From: an uncultured Veillonella sp.
GTDB taxonomy: Bacteria; Bacillota; Negativicutes; Veillonellales; Veillonellaceae
Direction of reading: 5' to 3'
Length of the DNA: 64,000 bases
Assembly (NCBI RefSeq): GCF_937981445.1
Contig: NZ_CALJON010000015.1
Coordinates: 1 to 64,000 of the forward strand
The notes beneath the pieces were generated by a model. It ran no database searches, was not told where the DNA came from, and was given only the letters and a program-made list of their open reading frames with translations. Below are positions 17,126 through 26,029 of this stretch, piece after piece. Positions within the stretch are counted from its first letter, which is position 1, and every line of letters starts with the position of its first letter. The position numbers and the translations under genes are program-made.

Positions 17126-17186
17126 AATTCCCTTATAACTATAAGTCGTAAGTGAATAGCATAAACGATTTGTTAAAAAATTTATG

Positions 17187-17225
17187 AGCAAGGCCCTTTT
17201 GCTAGACAAGAGAGCCTTGCTTGTA
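17187..17225 (+). terminator. Possible terminator after the CBS gene
   Basis: AGCAAGGC (17187-17194) pairs with GCCTTGCT (17214-17221), with a further inner stem TTTTG/CAAGA. The following TTGTATGTT is a weak T-tract, so termination may be partial. Confidence 0.45.
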
Positions 17226-17293
17226 TGTTAGGATGAATTATTTTTGTGCGTTCTGGCGTATTATTAATAAAACTAGCAATTTATATAAGAAAA

Positions 17294-17322
17294 TTGCAAT
17301 CAATGAAGTTTTATGATAAGAT
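17294..17322 (+). promoter_or_regulatory. Putative promoter for tig
   Basis: TTGCAA, 17 bases, TAAGAT. It lies about 85 bases before the trigger factor start and upstream of the paired mini-hairpins. Confidence 0.35.
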
Positions 17323-17351
17323 TAGGAATGCAATATAAAAAAACAGATTTT

Positions 17352-17384
17352 GGGCATACGCCCTCAATAATTTTGGGCTCGGGC
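17352..17384 (+). promoter_or_regulatory. Twin mini-hairpins in the tig leader
   Basis: TTGGGCATACGCCCTCAA and TTGGGCTCGGGCCCTCAA are two near-identical 18-base blocks, each folding as GGGC-N4-GCCC. The second ends just before the GGAGG of trigger factor, so folding could affect ribosome access. Confidence 0.5.
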
Positions 17385-17405
17385 CCTCAAGGAGGACATA
17401 TTTTC

Positions 17406-18722
17406 ATGAACGCAACTGTAACCCCTGTTGATCAACATAAGGTAACATTAACAATTGAAGTACCTGCAAAGGACGTAACTAAAGGTATCGCGCAAGCTGT
17501 AAAACGCATTGCTGGTCAAGTAAATATCCCTGGTTTCCGTAAAGGTAAAGCACCTCGCCGCATTTTAGAAATGAACTTCGGCAAAGAAGCAATCCTTGAA
17601 GAAGCATTTGATACATTAGCTGGTCGTGCTTACCAAGAAGCACTTCGCGCTAATGACCTTACACCAGTAAGCGAACCTGAAATCGAACGCGTAGCTTTCG
17701 AAGAAGGTAAAGATTTAGTATTCAAAGCTACTTTTGTAAAACGCCCTGAAGTAACTCTTGGCGACTACAAAGGCTTAGAAGCTGAAAAAGGCGATATGAC
17801 TGTAACTGATGAAGAAATTCAAGAACAATTAGATAATATTCGCAACCAACAAGCAAAAATGGTAGTAGCTGCTGAAGGCGCTAAAATTGAAACAGGCGAT
17901 TTCGCAGTTATCGACTACAAAGGTTCTGTTGACGGTACTCCATTTGCTGGTGGCGAAGCTAAATCCTATCCATTAGAAATTGGTTCTGGCAACTTTATTC
18001 CTGGCTTCGAAGACCAATTAATCGGTCATGTAGCTGGCGATGATGTAAAAGTTACTGTAACATTCCCTGAAGAATACCATGCAAAAGAATTAGCTGGTAA
18101 AGAAGCTGTTTTTGAAGTTCATGTAAACGATATTAAACGTAAAGAACTTCCTGAATTAAATGATGAATTTGCTAAAGAAGCAAGTTCTTATGAAACATTT
18201 GAAGAATTAAAAGCAGACCTTAAAAAACAAATGGAAGTAGACAAAAACCGTCGTGTAATGGACGCGTATGCTACTGAAATTGTTCAAAAGGCTGTAGAAA
18301 ACTCTACTGTAGACATTCCTGAAATCATGGTTGAAGAACGCGTTGAACAAATGATTCAAGAATTAGCTATGAACATGGAAAGCCGTGGTTTGAGTTTAGA
18401 TCAATATTTCCAATTCTCTAACCAAACTTTAGATGGTCTTAAAGCTGAATACAAAGAAAGCGCAGCTAAAAATGTACGCACTGACCTCGTATTAGAAGCA
18501 GTTGCTAAAGCTGAAAATATCGAAGTAACTCCAGATGACTTAAACATGGAAGTGTTCACTATGGCTCGCCAATTCGGTGCTGACCCTAAAGAAGTTTGGA
18601 ATGTTATTGCAAAAGAAGGCCGTGTGTCTATGTTGGCTAACTCTGTAGCTCGCAAAAAAGCAGCAGGTTTCATCGTTGCTCATGCTAAAGGCAACGAAGC
18701 AGAAGCAGCTAAAGCTGAGTAA
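17406..18722 (+). CDS. tig: Trigger factor
   Basis: 438 residues in the usual order: ribosome-binding domain with the signature PGFRKGKAPR (about residues 40-50), FKBP-type prolyl isomerase domain (about 150-235, with GDFAVIDYKGS and the FIPGFEDQLIGH block), and a helical chaperone domain. It binds at the ribosome exit tunnel and shields nascent chains. The ATG at 17406 has GGAGG 11 bases upstream. A 31-codon in-frame extension begins upstream of the leader hairpins and is unlikely. Codon use is highly biased, as in strongly expressed genes. clpP follows 49 bases later. Confidence 0.97.
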   Translation: MNATVTPVDQHKVTLTIEVPAKDVTKGIAQAVKRIAGQVNIPGFRKGKAPRRILEMNFGKEAILEEAFDTLAGRAYQEALRANDLTPVSEPEIERVAFEEGKDLVFKATFVKRPEVTLGDYKGLEAEKGDMTVTDEEIQEQLDNIRNQQAKMVVAAEGAKIETGDFAVIDYKGSVDGTPFAGGEAKSYPLEIGSGNFIPGFEDQLIGHVAGDDVKVTVTFPEEYHAKELAGKEAVFEVHVNDIKRKELPELNDEFAKEASSYETFEELKADLKKQMEVDKNRRVMDAYATEIVQKAVENSTVDIPEIMVEERVEQMIQELAMNMESRGLSLDQYFQFSNQTLDGLKAEYKESAAKNVRTDLVLEAVAKAENIEVTPDDLNMEVFTMARQFGADPKEVWNVIAKEGRVSMLANSVARKKAAGFIVAHAKGNEAEAAKAE

Positions 18723-18771
18723 TTAGCGATAGCATATCTAGCCATCTAGGTACATGGACATGAGGTGTATT

Positions 18772-19365
18772 ATGTATGTACCAATCGTGGTAGAACAAAG
18801 TGGACGCGGTGAGCGTTCCTATGATATTTATTCTCGTTTGTTAAAAGATCGCATTGTCTTTTTGGGTGGCCCTATTAATGATGAAGTAGCTAATGTAGTC
18901 ATTGCTCAATTATTATTCTTAGAGGCTGAAGATCCTGATAAAGATATCCATCTCTATATTAATAGTCCTGGTGGCGTTGTAACAGCTGGCATGGCTATTT
19001 ATGATACAATGCAGTACATCAAGCCTGATGTATCTACAATTTGTGTAGGTTCTGCTGCTAGTATGGGTGCGGTACTTTTAACAGCCGGTGCTAAAGGTAA
19101 ACGCTATGCCTTACCACATGCCCGTGTTATGATTCACCAACCATTAGGTGGTGTACAAGGTCAGGCTACTGAAATTGAGATTCATGCCCGTGAGATTTTA
19201 CGTATGCGTGAAGAATTAAATGGCATCATTGCCTCTCATAGTGGTCAAGATATGGAACGCGTTAAAGCGGATACTGATCGCGACAACTTTATGAGTGCCC
19301 AAGATGCTGTAGCATATGGTTTAATTGATGAAGTGCTAGAACGGCCGTTATCAATTAGTAAATAA
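18772..19365 (+). CDS. clpP: ATP-dependent Clp protease proteolytic subunit
   Basis: 197 residues, standard ClpP. The catalytic serine is in GSAASMGAV, the histidine in RVMIHQPLGG, and the aspartate in the TDRDNFMSA block. It starts MYVPIVVEQSGRGERSYDIYSRLL. GAGGTG precedes the ATG; a six-codon upstream extension is not favoured. It is in an operon with tig and clpX, giving a folding-or-degradation unit. Confidence 0.97.
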   Translation: MYVPIVVEQSGRGERSYDIYSRLLKDRIVFLGGPINDEVANVVIAQLLFLEAEDPDKDIHLYINSPGGVVTAGMAIYDTMQYIKPDVSTICVGSAASMGAVLLTAGAKGKRYALPHARVMIHQPLGGVQGQATEIEIHAREILRMREELNGIIASHSGQDMERVKADTDRDNFMSAQDAVAYGLIDEVLERPLSISK

Positions 19366-19386
19366 TGATAACTAGGAGGACTAGGC

Positions 19387-20613
19387 TTGAAAAGAAACGA
19401 TAGAGAAACTTTACGTTGCAGTTTTTGTGGAAAAACTGGGGATGAAGTTCGAAAATTAGTAGCAGGTCCTAATGTATATATTTGTGATGAATGCGTAGAA
19501 GTTTGTCAAAATATTATAGAAGATGAGCTAGGCCATGATAGAGACGGTGGATTTACCTTATCTCATGTGCCTACGCCTCATGAAATAAAAGCATATTTAG
19601 ACGAATATGTAATAGGACAAGATGCAGCTAAGGTTTCACTAGCTGTAGCTGTATATAATCACTACAAACGTTTACAGGTGAATAATACAGTAGATGATGT
19701 AGAACTACAAAAAGCAAATGTATTATTCATTGGTCCTACTGGTAGTGGTAAAACTTTATTAGCCCAAACCTTGGCTAAATTATTAGAAGTGCCGTTTGCT
19801 ATGGCTGATGCTACAAGTTTAACAGAAGCTGGCTATGTAGGGGAGGATGTGGAAAATATCCTTCTAAAGCTTATCCAAGCCGCTGATTATGATGTAGAGA
19901 AAGCTGAGCGAGGCATCATCTATATTGATGAAATTGATAAAATCGCTCGTAAATCGGAAAATCCGTCCATTACGCGTGATGTGTCTGGTGAAGGGGTACA
20001 ACAAGCGCTGCTAAAGATTTTAGAAGGCACTGTAGCATCCGTACCGCCACAAGGTGGTCGTAAGCACCCTCACCAAGAGTTAATTCAAATTGATACAACT
20101 AATATTTTGTTCATATGTGGCGGTGCCTTTGATGGCTTAGAAAAAGTAATTTCTAAGCGTACAGCAAAGAAAACATTAGGTTTTGGTGTTGACATTCAAA
20201 AGCAAGAAGAAAAAAATATTTCTGCCATTTTAAAAGAAGTGGTGCCAGAAGACTTGCAAAAGTTTGGTCTCATTCCAGAATTCATTGGTCGTTTACCAGT
20301 TATGGTAACCTTAGATCCATTGGATAAAGAAGGATTGATTAAAATCCTAACTGAACCACGGAATGCTTTAGTTAAGCAATATCAAAAGATGTTGTCTTTA
20401 GAGGATGTGGATTTGGTGTTTGAAGACGAAGCCTTGCAAGAAATTGCCTCTTTGGCGCTTGCGCGCAATACGGGGGCTCGTGGCCTTCGCTCAATTATTG
20501 AGAAGGTTATGAAACAGGTGATGTATGATATTCCTTCACAGGAAGATATTAAAACATGTATAATTACCCGTGCTGCTGTGGAGGGCACAGCAGAGCCGAT
20601 ACTCAAAAAATGA
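19387..20613 (+). CDS. clpX: ATP-dependent Clp protease ATP-binding subunit ClpX
   Basis: 408 residues, starting at TTG with TAGGAGG ahead of it. The N-terminal C4 zinc finger (CSFCGK...CDECVEVC) recognises substrates and adaptors. The Walker A GPTGSGKT, Walker B IIYIDEIDK and sensor arginines place it in the HSP100 AAA+ class. It forms the unfolding ring on ClpP, encoded 21 bases upstream. Confidence 0.97.
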   Translation: MKRNDRETLRCSFCGKTGDEVRKLVAGPNVYICDECVEVCQNIIEDELGHDRDGGFTLSHVPTPHEIKAYLDEYVIGQDAAKVSLAVAVYNHYKRLQVNNTVDDVELQKANVLFIGPTGSGKTLLAQTLAKLLEVPFAMADATSLTEAGYVGEDVENILLKLIQAADYDVEKAERGIIYIDEIDKIARKSENPSITRDVSGEGVQQALLKILEGTVASVPPQGGRKHPHQELIQIDTTNILFICGGAFDGLEKVISKRTAKKTLGFGVDIQKQEEKNISAILKEVVPEDLQKFGLIPEFIGRLPVMVTLDPLDKEGLIKILTEPRNALVKQYQKMLSLEDVDLVFEDEALQEIASLALARNTGARGLRSIIEKVMKQVMYDIPSQEDIKTCIITRAAVEGTAEPILKK

Positions 20614-20648
20614 GTGAGCCCTTAAAGGCACGAATTAATTGTAAGTCT

Positions 20649-20684
20649 AAGAAACTCATTTCCTCGGGAATGAGTTTCTTTTTA
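20649..20684 (+). terminator. Terminator after clpX
   Basis: AAGAAACTCATTTCC pairs with GGAATGAGTTTCTT (one bulged T) and is followed by a T-run, separating clpX from lon. Confidence 0.88.
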
Positions 20685-20712
20685 TAAATATAAAATTTGG
20701 AAAGGAGTCTAT

Positions 20713-23025
20713 ATGAGCGAGACCACATTTTCCCTACCTTTAGTGCCACTGCGTGGTATGGTAGTATTTCCAAAAGTAGAAGTACGTCTTGAAATGGGAC
20801 GCGATAAGTCTATTAGAGCAGTTGAAGAAGCTATGGCTCATGACCGTCTATTAGCCGTGTCTGCACAATTAGACGATGAAATAGAAAATCCTACAAAAGA
20901 TGAAATCGCTGAAGTAGGTACCATTGTAAAAATTAAACAAATGCTTCGCCTTCCTGGTGGGGTTGTGCGCGTTTTAGTAGAAGGGATTACGCGGGCTAAG
21001 GTAGTAGAAATTACAGAAGGTCCAGTGTATTACGAAGCTAAAATGGAGACCTTAGTATCCGAGTATGGCGATCAAGTTGAAACGGAAGCGTACCGTCGAT
21101 TAGCACAATCTAATTTTATTAAATGGGCGGAAGAAACAAAACTTGTTACAGATGATGAAATTCGCCGTGTCATGGAGCGCACGGATCCATCTGAAACAGC
21201 AGACCAAATTGTACAGTTTTTACAAACTGAGATGGTAACCCGTCAAAACTTTTTAAGTGAGCTCAATGTATTGCGTCGTCTCAACATGGTTGTGGGGGCC
21301 TTGAATATGGAATTACAGATTTCTGATCTAGAAAATTCTATTAATAATCAAGTGCGTCAACAAATGGAGAAAGCGCAAAAAGAATACTTCCTACGCGAGA
21401 AAATTCGCGTAATTCACAATGAGTTGGGCGATAAGTCTGACCCTGATGAAGAAGCACAAGAACTTCGTGAGCACCTTCGCGAGTTACATGTATCTGGTGA
21501 TATTCGCGAGCGTATTGATAAAGAAATCTATCGGTATAGCCGCATGCCATCTATGATGCCAGAAGCTAATATTCTTCGCAACTATTTAGATTGGGTATTA
21601 GCTCTTCCTTGGGATAAGGAATCTGAAGATCGCTTAGAAATTGATGAAGCTAGCAAGATTTTAGACGCTGACCATTATGGCCTTAAAAAAGTTAAAGAAC
21701 GTATTTTGGAGTTCTTGGCTGTGCGTAAATTATCTGATTCCCAAAGTGGTTCTATTCTTTGCTTAGTAGGGCCTCCTGGGGTAGGTAAAACGTCCTTGGC
21801 TACATCCATTGCTAAGGCTATGAATCGCGAATTTATTCGCGCTTCCTTAGGCGGTGTGCGCGATGAAGCTGAAATTCGTGGTCATCGTCGTACCTATATT
21901 GGAGCTTTGCCAGGCCGTATGATTCAAGGCTTAAAAAATGCAGGCACACGCAATCCTGTATTCTTGCTTGATGAAATCGACAAATTAGCGTCTGATTATA
22001 AAGGGGATCCATCCTCAGCTTTGCTTGAGGTCTTAGACCCAGAACAGAATAAATCCTTTAGTGATCATTTTATAGAATTACCATTTGATTTCTCTGATGT
22101 ATTTTGGATTACTACGGCCAATGTACCTGGCAATATTCCAGGACCATTAATGGACCGTATGGAAGTAATTGAACTATCCAGCTACATGGAAGATGAAAAA
22201 TTAGAAATTGCTAAGCGCTACTTGGTGCCAAAGCAAATTAAAAAGAATGGTCTTGCCGGTAAGGGCGTAAAACTATCTGATGCAGTTCTTCGCAAAGTTA
22301 TTTCTGAGTATACTCGTGAAGCAGGGGTTCGTACGTTAGAGAAAACAATTGCTAAAATTTTACGTAAAGTAGCCTTTGAAGTGGTTGGTGGCTCTGAAAC
22401 AACACCAAAAGTGACGGTTAAAAATCTGCCTAATTATTTGGGCGCACCGATTTACTTAGAACAAGAACGGGAGAAGAATGCGCAAGTTGGCTTAGTATGT
22501 GGTCTCGCTTGGACCTCTGTAGGTGGTGTTGTATTGCCATGTGAAACAACGACTATGACAGGGACTGGTAAATTGTCCTTAACAGGGAGTCTAGGTAAAG
22601 TAATGCAAGAATCTGGACAGGCTGCGCTCTCTTATATTCGTCATAATGCTAAATCCTTAGGTATTGCAGATGACTTCCATAAGACTTTGGATATTCATGT
22701 TCATTTGCCTGAGGGTGCAACGCCAAAAGATGGTCCATCTGCTGGTATTACGATGACCTTGGCTATTGTATCAGCTCTTACGAACCGAAAAGTTCGCGCT
22801 GACTTGGCGATGACTGGCGAAATCACATTGCGCGGTCGAGTTCTTCCTATTGGGGGCTTAAAAGAAAAATTATTAGCAGCCCTTCGCTATGGTATAAAAG
22901 AAGTATTTATTCCTCATGGCAATATTAAAGACTTAGAGGAAATGCCTGCTTCAGTTATAGAAGGCTTGACCATAACACCAGTTAAAACTATGGATGATGT
23001 ATTAGCACGAGCGTTTGTAAAATGA
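20713..23025 (+). CDS. lon: ATP-dependent protease Lon
   Basis: 770 residues: N-terminal LON substrate domain, coiled coil (about 190-250), AAA+ module with GPPGVGKT and FLLDEIDK, and the C-terminal protease domain with catalytic Ser in KDGPSAGITM and Lys in GGLKEKLLAA. It degrades damaged and regulatory proteins. GGAGTC precedes the ATG. It overlaps engB by four bases, as in Bacillus lonA-ysxC. Confidence 0.97.
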   Translation: MSETTFSLPLVPLRGMVVFPKVEVRLEMGRDKSIRAVEEAMAHDRLLAVSAQLDDEIENPTKDEIAEVGTIVKIKQMLRLPGGVVRVLVEGITRAKVVEITEGPVYYEAKMETLVSEYGDQVETEAYRRLAQSNFIKWAEETKLVTDDEIRRVMERTDPSETADQIVQFLQTEMVTRQNFLSELNVLRRLNMVVGALNMELQISDLENSINNQVRQQMEKAQKEYFLREKIRVIHNELGDKSDPDEEAQELREHLRELHVSGDIRERIDKEIYRYSRMPSMMPEANILRNYLDWVLALPWDKESEDRLEIDEASKILDADHYGLKKVKERILEFLAVRKLSDSQSGSILCLVGPPGVGKTSLATSIAKAMNREFIRASLGGVRDEAEIRGHRRTYIGALPGRMIQGLKNAGTRNPVFLLDEIDKLASDYKGDPSSALLEVLDPEQNKSFSDHFIELPFDFSDVFWITTANVPGNIPGPLMDRMEVIELSSYMEDEKLEIAKRYLVPKQIKKNGLAGKGVKLSDAVLRKVISEYTREAGVRTLEKTIAKILRKVAFEVVGGSETTPKVTVKNLPNYLGAPIYLEQEREKNAQVGLVCGLAWTSVGGVVLPCETTTMTGTGKLSLTGSLGKVMQESGQAALSYIRHNAKSLGIADDFHKTLDIHVHLPEGATPKDGPSAGITMTLAIVSALTNRKVRADLAMTGEITLRGRVLPIGGLKEKLLAALRYGIKEVFIPHGNIKDLEEMPASVIEGLTITPVKTMDDVLARAFVK

Positions 23026-23714
23026 AGAAAAAAAAGCAAGTAAAACAACAGCCCAAACCTGTATATACGCGTAAGGCCCCTACGGGGCCGCGCATTATTG
23101 CGTCCCAATATGTGGCTTCTGCAGTACGGCCTGATCAATATCCAGACGGAGATACTGTAGAAATCGCCTTTTTAGGGCGCTCCAATGTAGGGAAATCTTC
23201 CTTGATTAATTCTCTTTGCAATCATCGAGGTTTGGCCTTAGTGAGCGGGCAACCAGGTAAGACAAAAACAATTAATTTCTTTGCTATTACTTCTAAAGAA
23301 GATATTAGTGAGGAGGCGGAGCAACGATATGAGTGGTTCCTCGTTGATTTACCAGGCTATGGCTTTGCCAAAACAGACAAAAGCAATCGCAATATTTGGT
23401 CATCATTTATTGCTGATTATATTTTAAAATCAGACAGACTTATGTTACTATGTTTATTAGTGGATGCACGTCATCCTGACTTGCCTATCGATCAAGAAGC
23501 GTTTAATTGGCTTCGTGAGGCGGGTGTGCCATTACAAATTGTGGTTACTAAAACAGACAAGTTAAATAACAAAGAAAAACAACAAAGTCGGCGTCTCATT
23601 AAGGAGCAATTTCCTACAGCGGAGCCGCCAATATTTTATAGTTCATTAAAACATACGGGACGTGAATTACTGTTACACCGTATTAATCAAGTGATTTTGG
23701 GGGACGAGGAATGA
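23022..23714 (+). CDS. engB: Ribosome-biogenesis GTPase EngB (YsxC/YihA)
   Basis: 230 residues, slightly long owing to a basic N-terminal tail (KKKKQVKQQPK). The G motifs are visible: GRSNVGKSS (G1), DLPGYGFAK (G3) and TKTDKLN (G4). The GTPase helps assemble the large ribosomal subunit. Its ATG overlaps the lon stop as ATGA, and its own stop overlaps the next gene the same way, so the three are translationally coupled. Confidence 0.95.
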   Translation: MKKKKQVKQQPKPVYTRKAPTGPRIIASQYVASAVRPDQYPDGDTVEIAFLGRSNVGKSSLINSLCNHRGLALVSGQPGKTKTINFFAITSKEDISEEAEQRYEWFLVDLPGYGFAKTDKSNRNIWSSFIADYILKSDRLMLLCLLVDARHPDLPIDQEAFNWLREAGVPLQIVVTKTDKLNNKEKQQSRRLIKEQFPTAEPPIFYSSLKHTGRELLLHRINQVILGDEE

Positions 23715-24682
23715 GTTTGGAAAGAGAAACGCAAATATTAGCACAAGTACAAGCTGACCTAGTTAAGGTTGATGCTTATTTGGCTGAGTCTTTGCAGACT
23801 GGTTCTGAAGACTTTAACCAATTGATACGCCCCTTATCCGCTGCAGGGGGAAAGCGCTTACGAGCCCGTTTAGCGCTTCTCATTGCAGGGGCTGGTACAT
23901 CAAAAGAAAGCGAACGCGTGCCTATTGCGGCAGCTATAGAAATGCTGCATTTAGCTACTTTGATTCATGATGATGTGTTGGACCAAGCTGCTGTACGCCG
24001 TGGCGTGCCAGCCATTCATTGTAGCAAAGGCAATAAAGTGGCCATTTTAAGTGGGGACTATTTATTTGCCAAAGCTTTTGATATTGTAGCCGATGTAGGC
24101 TCTGTAGCAGTGCTAAAAGCATTTTCCTTTATTATTACCTCCTTAGTAGAAGGGGAGTTTATGCAAATGGAAGATGTGTTTAAAGTTGATCAGGGTGTGG
24201 ATCGTTATTTAACTAAGACGCAGAAGAAAACCGCTGATTTTATTGAAGCATGTATGGAAATTGGTGGCTTATTAGGCCAATGGCCAGCAGAGCAGATAGC
24301 GGCACTGAAACAATATGGTCATGGCCTAGGTATGGCCTTTCAAATTACTGATGATATTATGGACTACAGTGCGACTTCTGAAACTACGGGTAAACCAGTA
24401 GGTAAGGATTTAAGAGAAGGTCTTATTACCTATCCCTTGCTCAGCATTGTAACAGAGGCGAATCAAGACGCTGTTAGTTCCTATGTGCATGCTATCGCTG
24501 ATGGTGCTGAAGAGAACAAGCTCATTGATTATGTTGTTGATCATGGTGGCGTAGCCAATGCCATTGAGTTAGAAGCAAGGTATGAAAAGATGGCCAGCGA
24601 AGGCCTACAGAACTTGCCAGAATTTGCTGGTAAGTCCATGCTCTATGATATATTAAATTCCTTGGCTCATAGAAAGGTGTAA
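23711..24682 (+). CDS. Long-chain polyprenyl diphosphate synthase
   Basis: 323 residues of the all-trans prenyltransferase family. The first Asp-rich motif is in HDDVLD and the second in ITDDIMDY, both binding Mg-diphosphate, with GGKRLR near the N-terminus. It elongates farnesyl diphosphate with IPP units. Small residues before the first motif suggest a long (hepta- or octaprenyl) product, as used for menaquinone side chains. It sits between engB and tatC. Confidence 0.9.
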   Translation: MSLERETQILAQVQADLVKVDAYLAESLQTGSEDFNQLIRPLSAAGGKRLRARLALLIAGAGTSKESERVPIAAAIEMLHLATLIHDDVLDQAAVRRGVPAIHCSKGNKVAILSGDYLFAKAFDIVADVGSVAVLKAFSFIITSLVEGEFMQMEDVFKVDQGVDRYLTKTQKKTADFIEACMEIGGLLGQWPAEQIAALKQYGHGLGMAFQITDDIMDYSATSETTGKPVGKDLREGLITYPLLSIVTEANQDAVSSYVHAIADGAEENKLIDYVVDHGGVANAIELEARYEKMASEGLQNLPEFAGKSMLYDILNSLAHRKV

Positions 24683-24685
24683 TGT

Positions 24686-25597
24686 ATGGAATCGTTTCAG
24701 GTAAGAGATTTTAATGACCCGAAACGAAAACCTTCTTTAAATAGTGTAATCGCCCACAAAAAGCGCCTTAAGGCAGCGCGGGAAGCAGGTGCAGCTGGAG
24801 GAGCTACCGTGCAGGAGCTTCCTGGTGAATCTAGTACTGATTCTATTAGTACGGCCCTAACGGAAGCTACGTATACGCCCACAGAAGAGCAGATTATGGC
24901 AGAGAGTAAGGCCATGTCCTTGGTGGGACATTTAGGCGAACTCCGAAAGCGAATTATTATTTCTGTAATCGCTATTTTAGTTGGTTTTTGTGCGGCCTAT
25001 TACTATGTAGATGATATTCTCGCTATTGTTGTAGCACCAGCAGGGACTTTGTATTATATGCGTCCTACAGAAGCCTTTTTTACTTATATGAAAGTAGCTT
25101 TTGTAGCTGGTATCGTATTGTCTAGTCCTATCTGGCTATATGAAATTTGGGCCTTTATTATACCGGCCTTGACACTGCGAGAGAAAAAAATTACAAACTG
25201 GTTTTTGCCCTTTGCAATTATTTTATTTTTTATGGGTGTAATTTTTTCATATACTTTAGTATTGCCCGTGGCGATTAAATTTTTTATCGGTTTTGCTACC
25301 GATGAATTGCAGCCTTTATTTTCCATTGGCCAGTACTTAGATTTTGTAATTTCTTTTGTACTGCCTTTTGGCTTTATTTTTGAACTGCCTATAGTAGTGA
25401 TCATTATGGCTAAGTTAAATCTTATTAGTTCAGCATTTTTACGTTCAAAGCGGAAATTTTTTGTTTTCCTTGCCTTCGTAATTGGAGGGGCTATATCGCC
25501 AACACCAGATATGTTCTCTCAAACTATGATAGCTTTGCCGATGATTATTTTATATGAAATATCTTTATTCCTGGTGCAGAAAGTGCTAAAAAAATAA
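24686..25597 (+). CDS. tatC: Sec-independent translocase TatC with a long N-terminal extension
   Basis: 303 residues against about 240-250 for ordinary TatC. The TatC core with six membrane helices starts near residue 75 at MSLVGHLGELRKRI, and includes FSYTLVLPVAIKF and FELPIVV. TatC is the twin-arginine signal-peptide receptor. The first 74 residues are polar: a basic segment (HKKRLKAAREAG) and an acidic/Thr-rich segment. Translation most likely starts at 24686, three bases after the prenyl synthase stop. An internal start at the core ATG (24914) lacks a clear ribosome binding site. No tatA or tatB gene lies in the window. Confidence 0.92.
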   Translation: MESFQVRDFNDPKRKPSLNSVIAHKKRLKAAREAGAAGGATVQELPGESSTDSISTALTEATYTPTEEQIMAESKAMSLVGHLGELRKRIIISVIAILVGFCAAYYYVDDILAIVVAPAGTLYYMRPTEAFFTYMKVAFVAGIVLSSPIWLYEIWAFIIPALTLREKKITNWFLPFAIILFFMGVIFSYTLVLPVAIKFFIGFATDELQPLFSIGQYLDFVISFVLPFGFIFELPIVVIIMAKLNLISSAFLRSKRKFFVFLAFVIGGAISPTPDMFSQTMIALPMIILYEISLFLVQKVLKK

Positions 25598-25604
25598 AAT
25601 TACA

Positions 25605-25634
25605 TTGACAGAGTCTTTTGGTTTTAGCTATTAT
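25605..25634 (+). promoter_or_regulatory. Promoter of the valS T-box transcript
   Basis: A perfect TTGACA (25605-25610), 18 bases, and TATTAT (25629-25634), about 20 bases upstream of the T-box structure. Confidence 0.75.
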
Positions 25635-25654
25635 ATAGATTAGATATACAAATA

Positions 25655-25937
25655 GCGAAGAAGAGGAAAAATTCTTTGAAACCGTCCCAGAGAGCACTGA
25701 TACGGTGGGAGCAGTGCACGGCGTATGAGAAGGGTAGCCTTGGAGCTGAATTAGTGAACTATATAATAGTATCGTACTTGTTGTATTTAAGTATATATTA
25801 GCAGTGGCGTACGAATGTATTAAGTAGCTAGTTCCGGATAACTCCGTTACAGGTAATGAGTGATTGCAATAGCAATAATCTAGGTGGTACCGCGGAAGTC
25901 AAGCCCTTTCGTCCTAATGGACGAAAGGGCTTTTTTA
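25655..25937 (+). promoter_or_regulatory. T-box riboswitch (valine) ahead of valS
   Basis: The T-box sequence AGGTGGTACCGCGG is at 25882-25895. Stem I shows the distal-loop pieces CCAGAGAGC and GGTGGGAGC. GTA at 25734-25736 is the best candidate specifier codon and fits valine. The terminator (stem 25902-25931 plus T-run) follows. Uncharged tRNA-Val would pair with the specifier and T-box bulge and prevent termination, switching on valS. Confidence 0.93.
25902..25937 (+). terminator. T-box terminator
   Basis: AGCCCTTTCGTCC pairs perfectly with GGACGAAAGGGCT around TAAT, followed by six T. This is the attenuating element of the valS T-box. Confidence 0.93.
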
Positions 25938-26029
25938 TATGATTTGATAAGAGTAAAGCTTATATTGGATTACGGCTTATAAAGGCGTACTATATGGCTT
26001 TAGCTTATGTGAAAGAGGAGGAACAAGGG

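Noticed and set aside
17313..17405. Longer N-terminus for trigger factor
   Set aside because: The 31 extra codons run through the hairpin leader and lack a ribosome binding site; the ATG at 17406 has GGAGG and begins the conserved domain.
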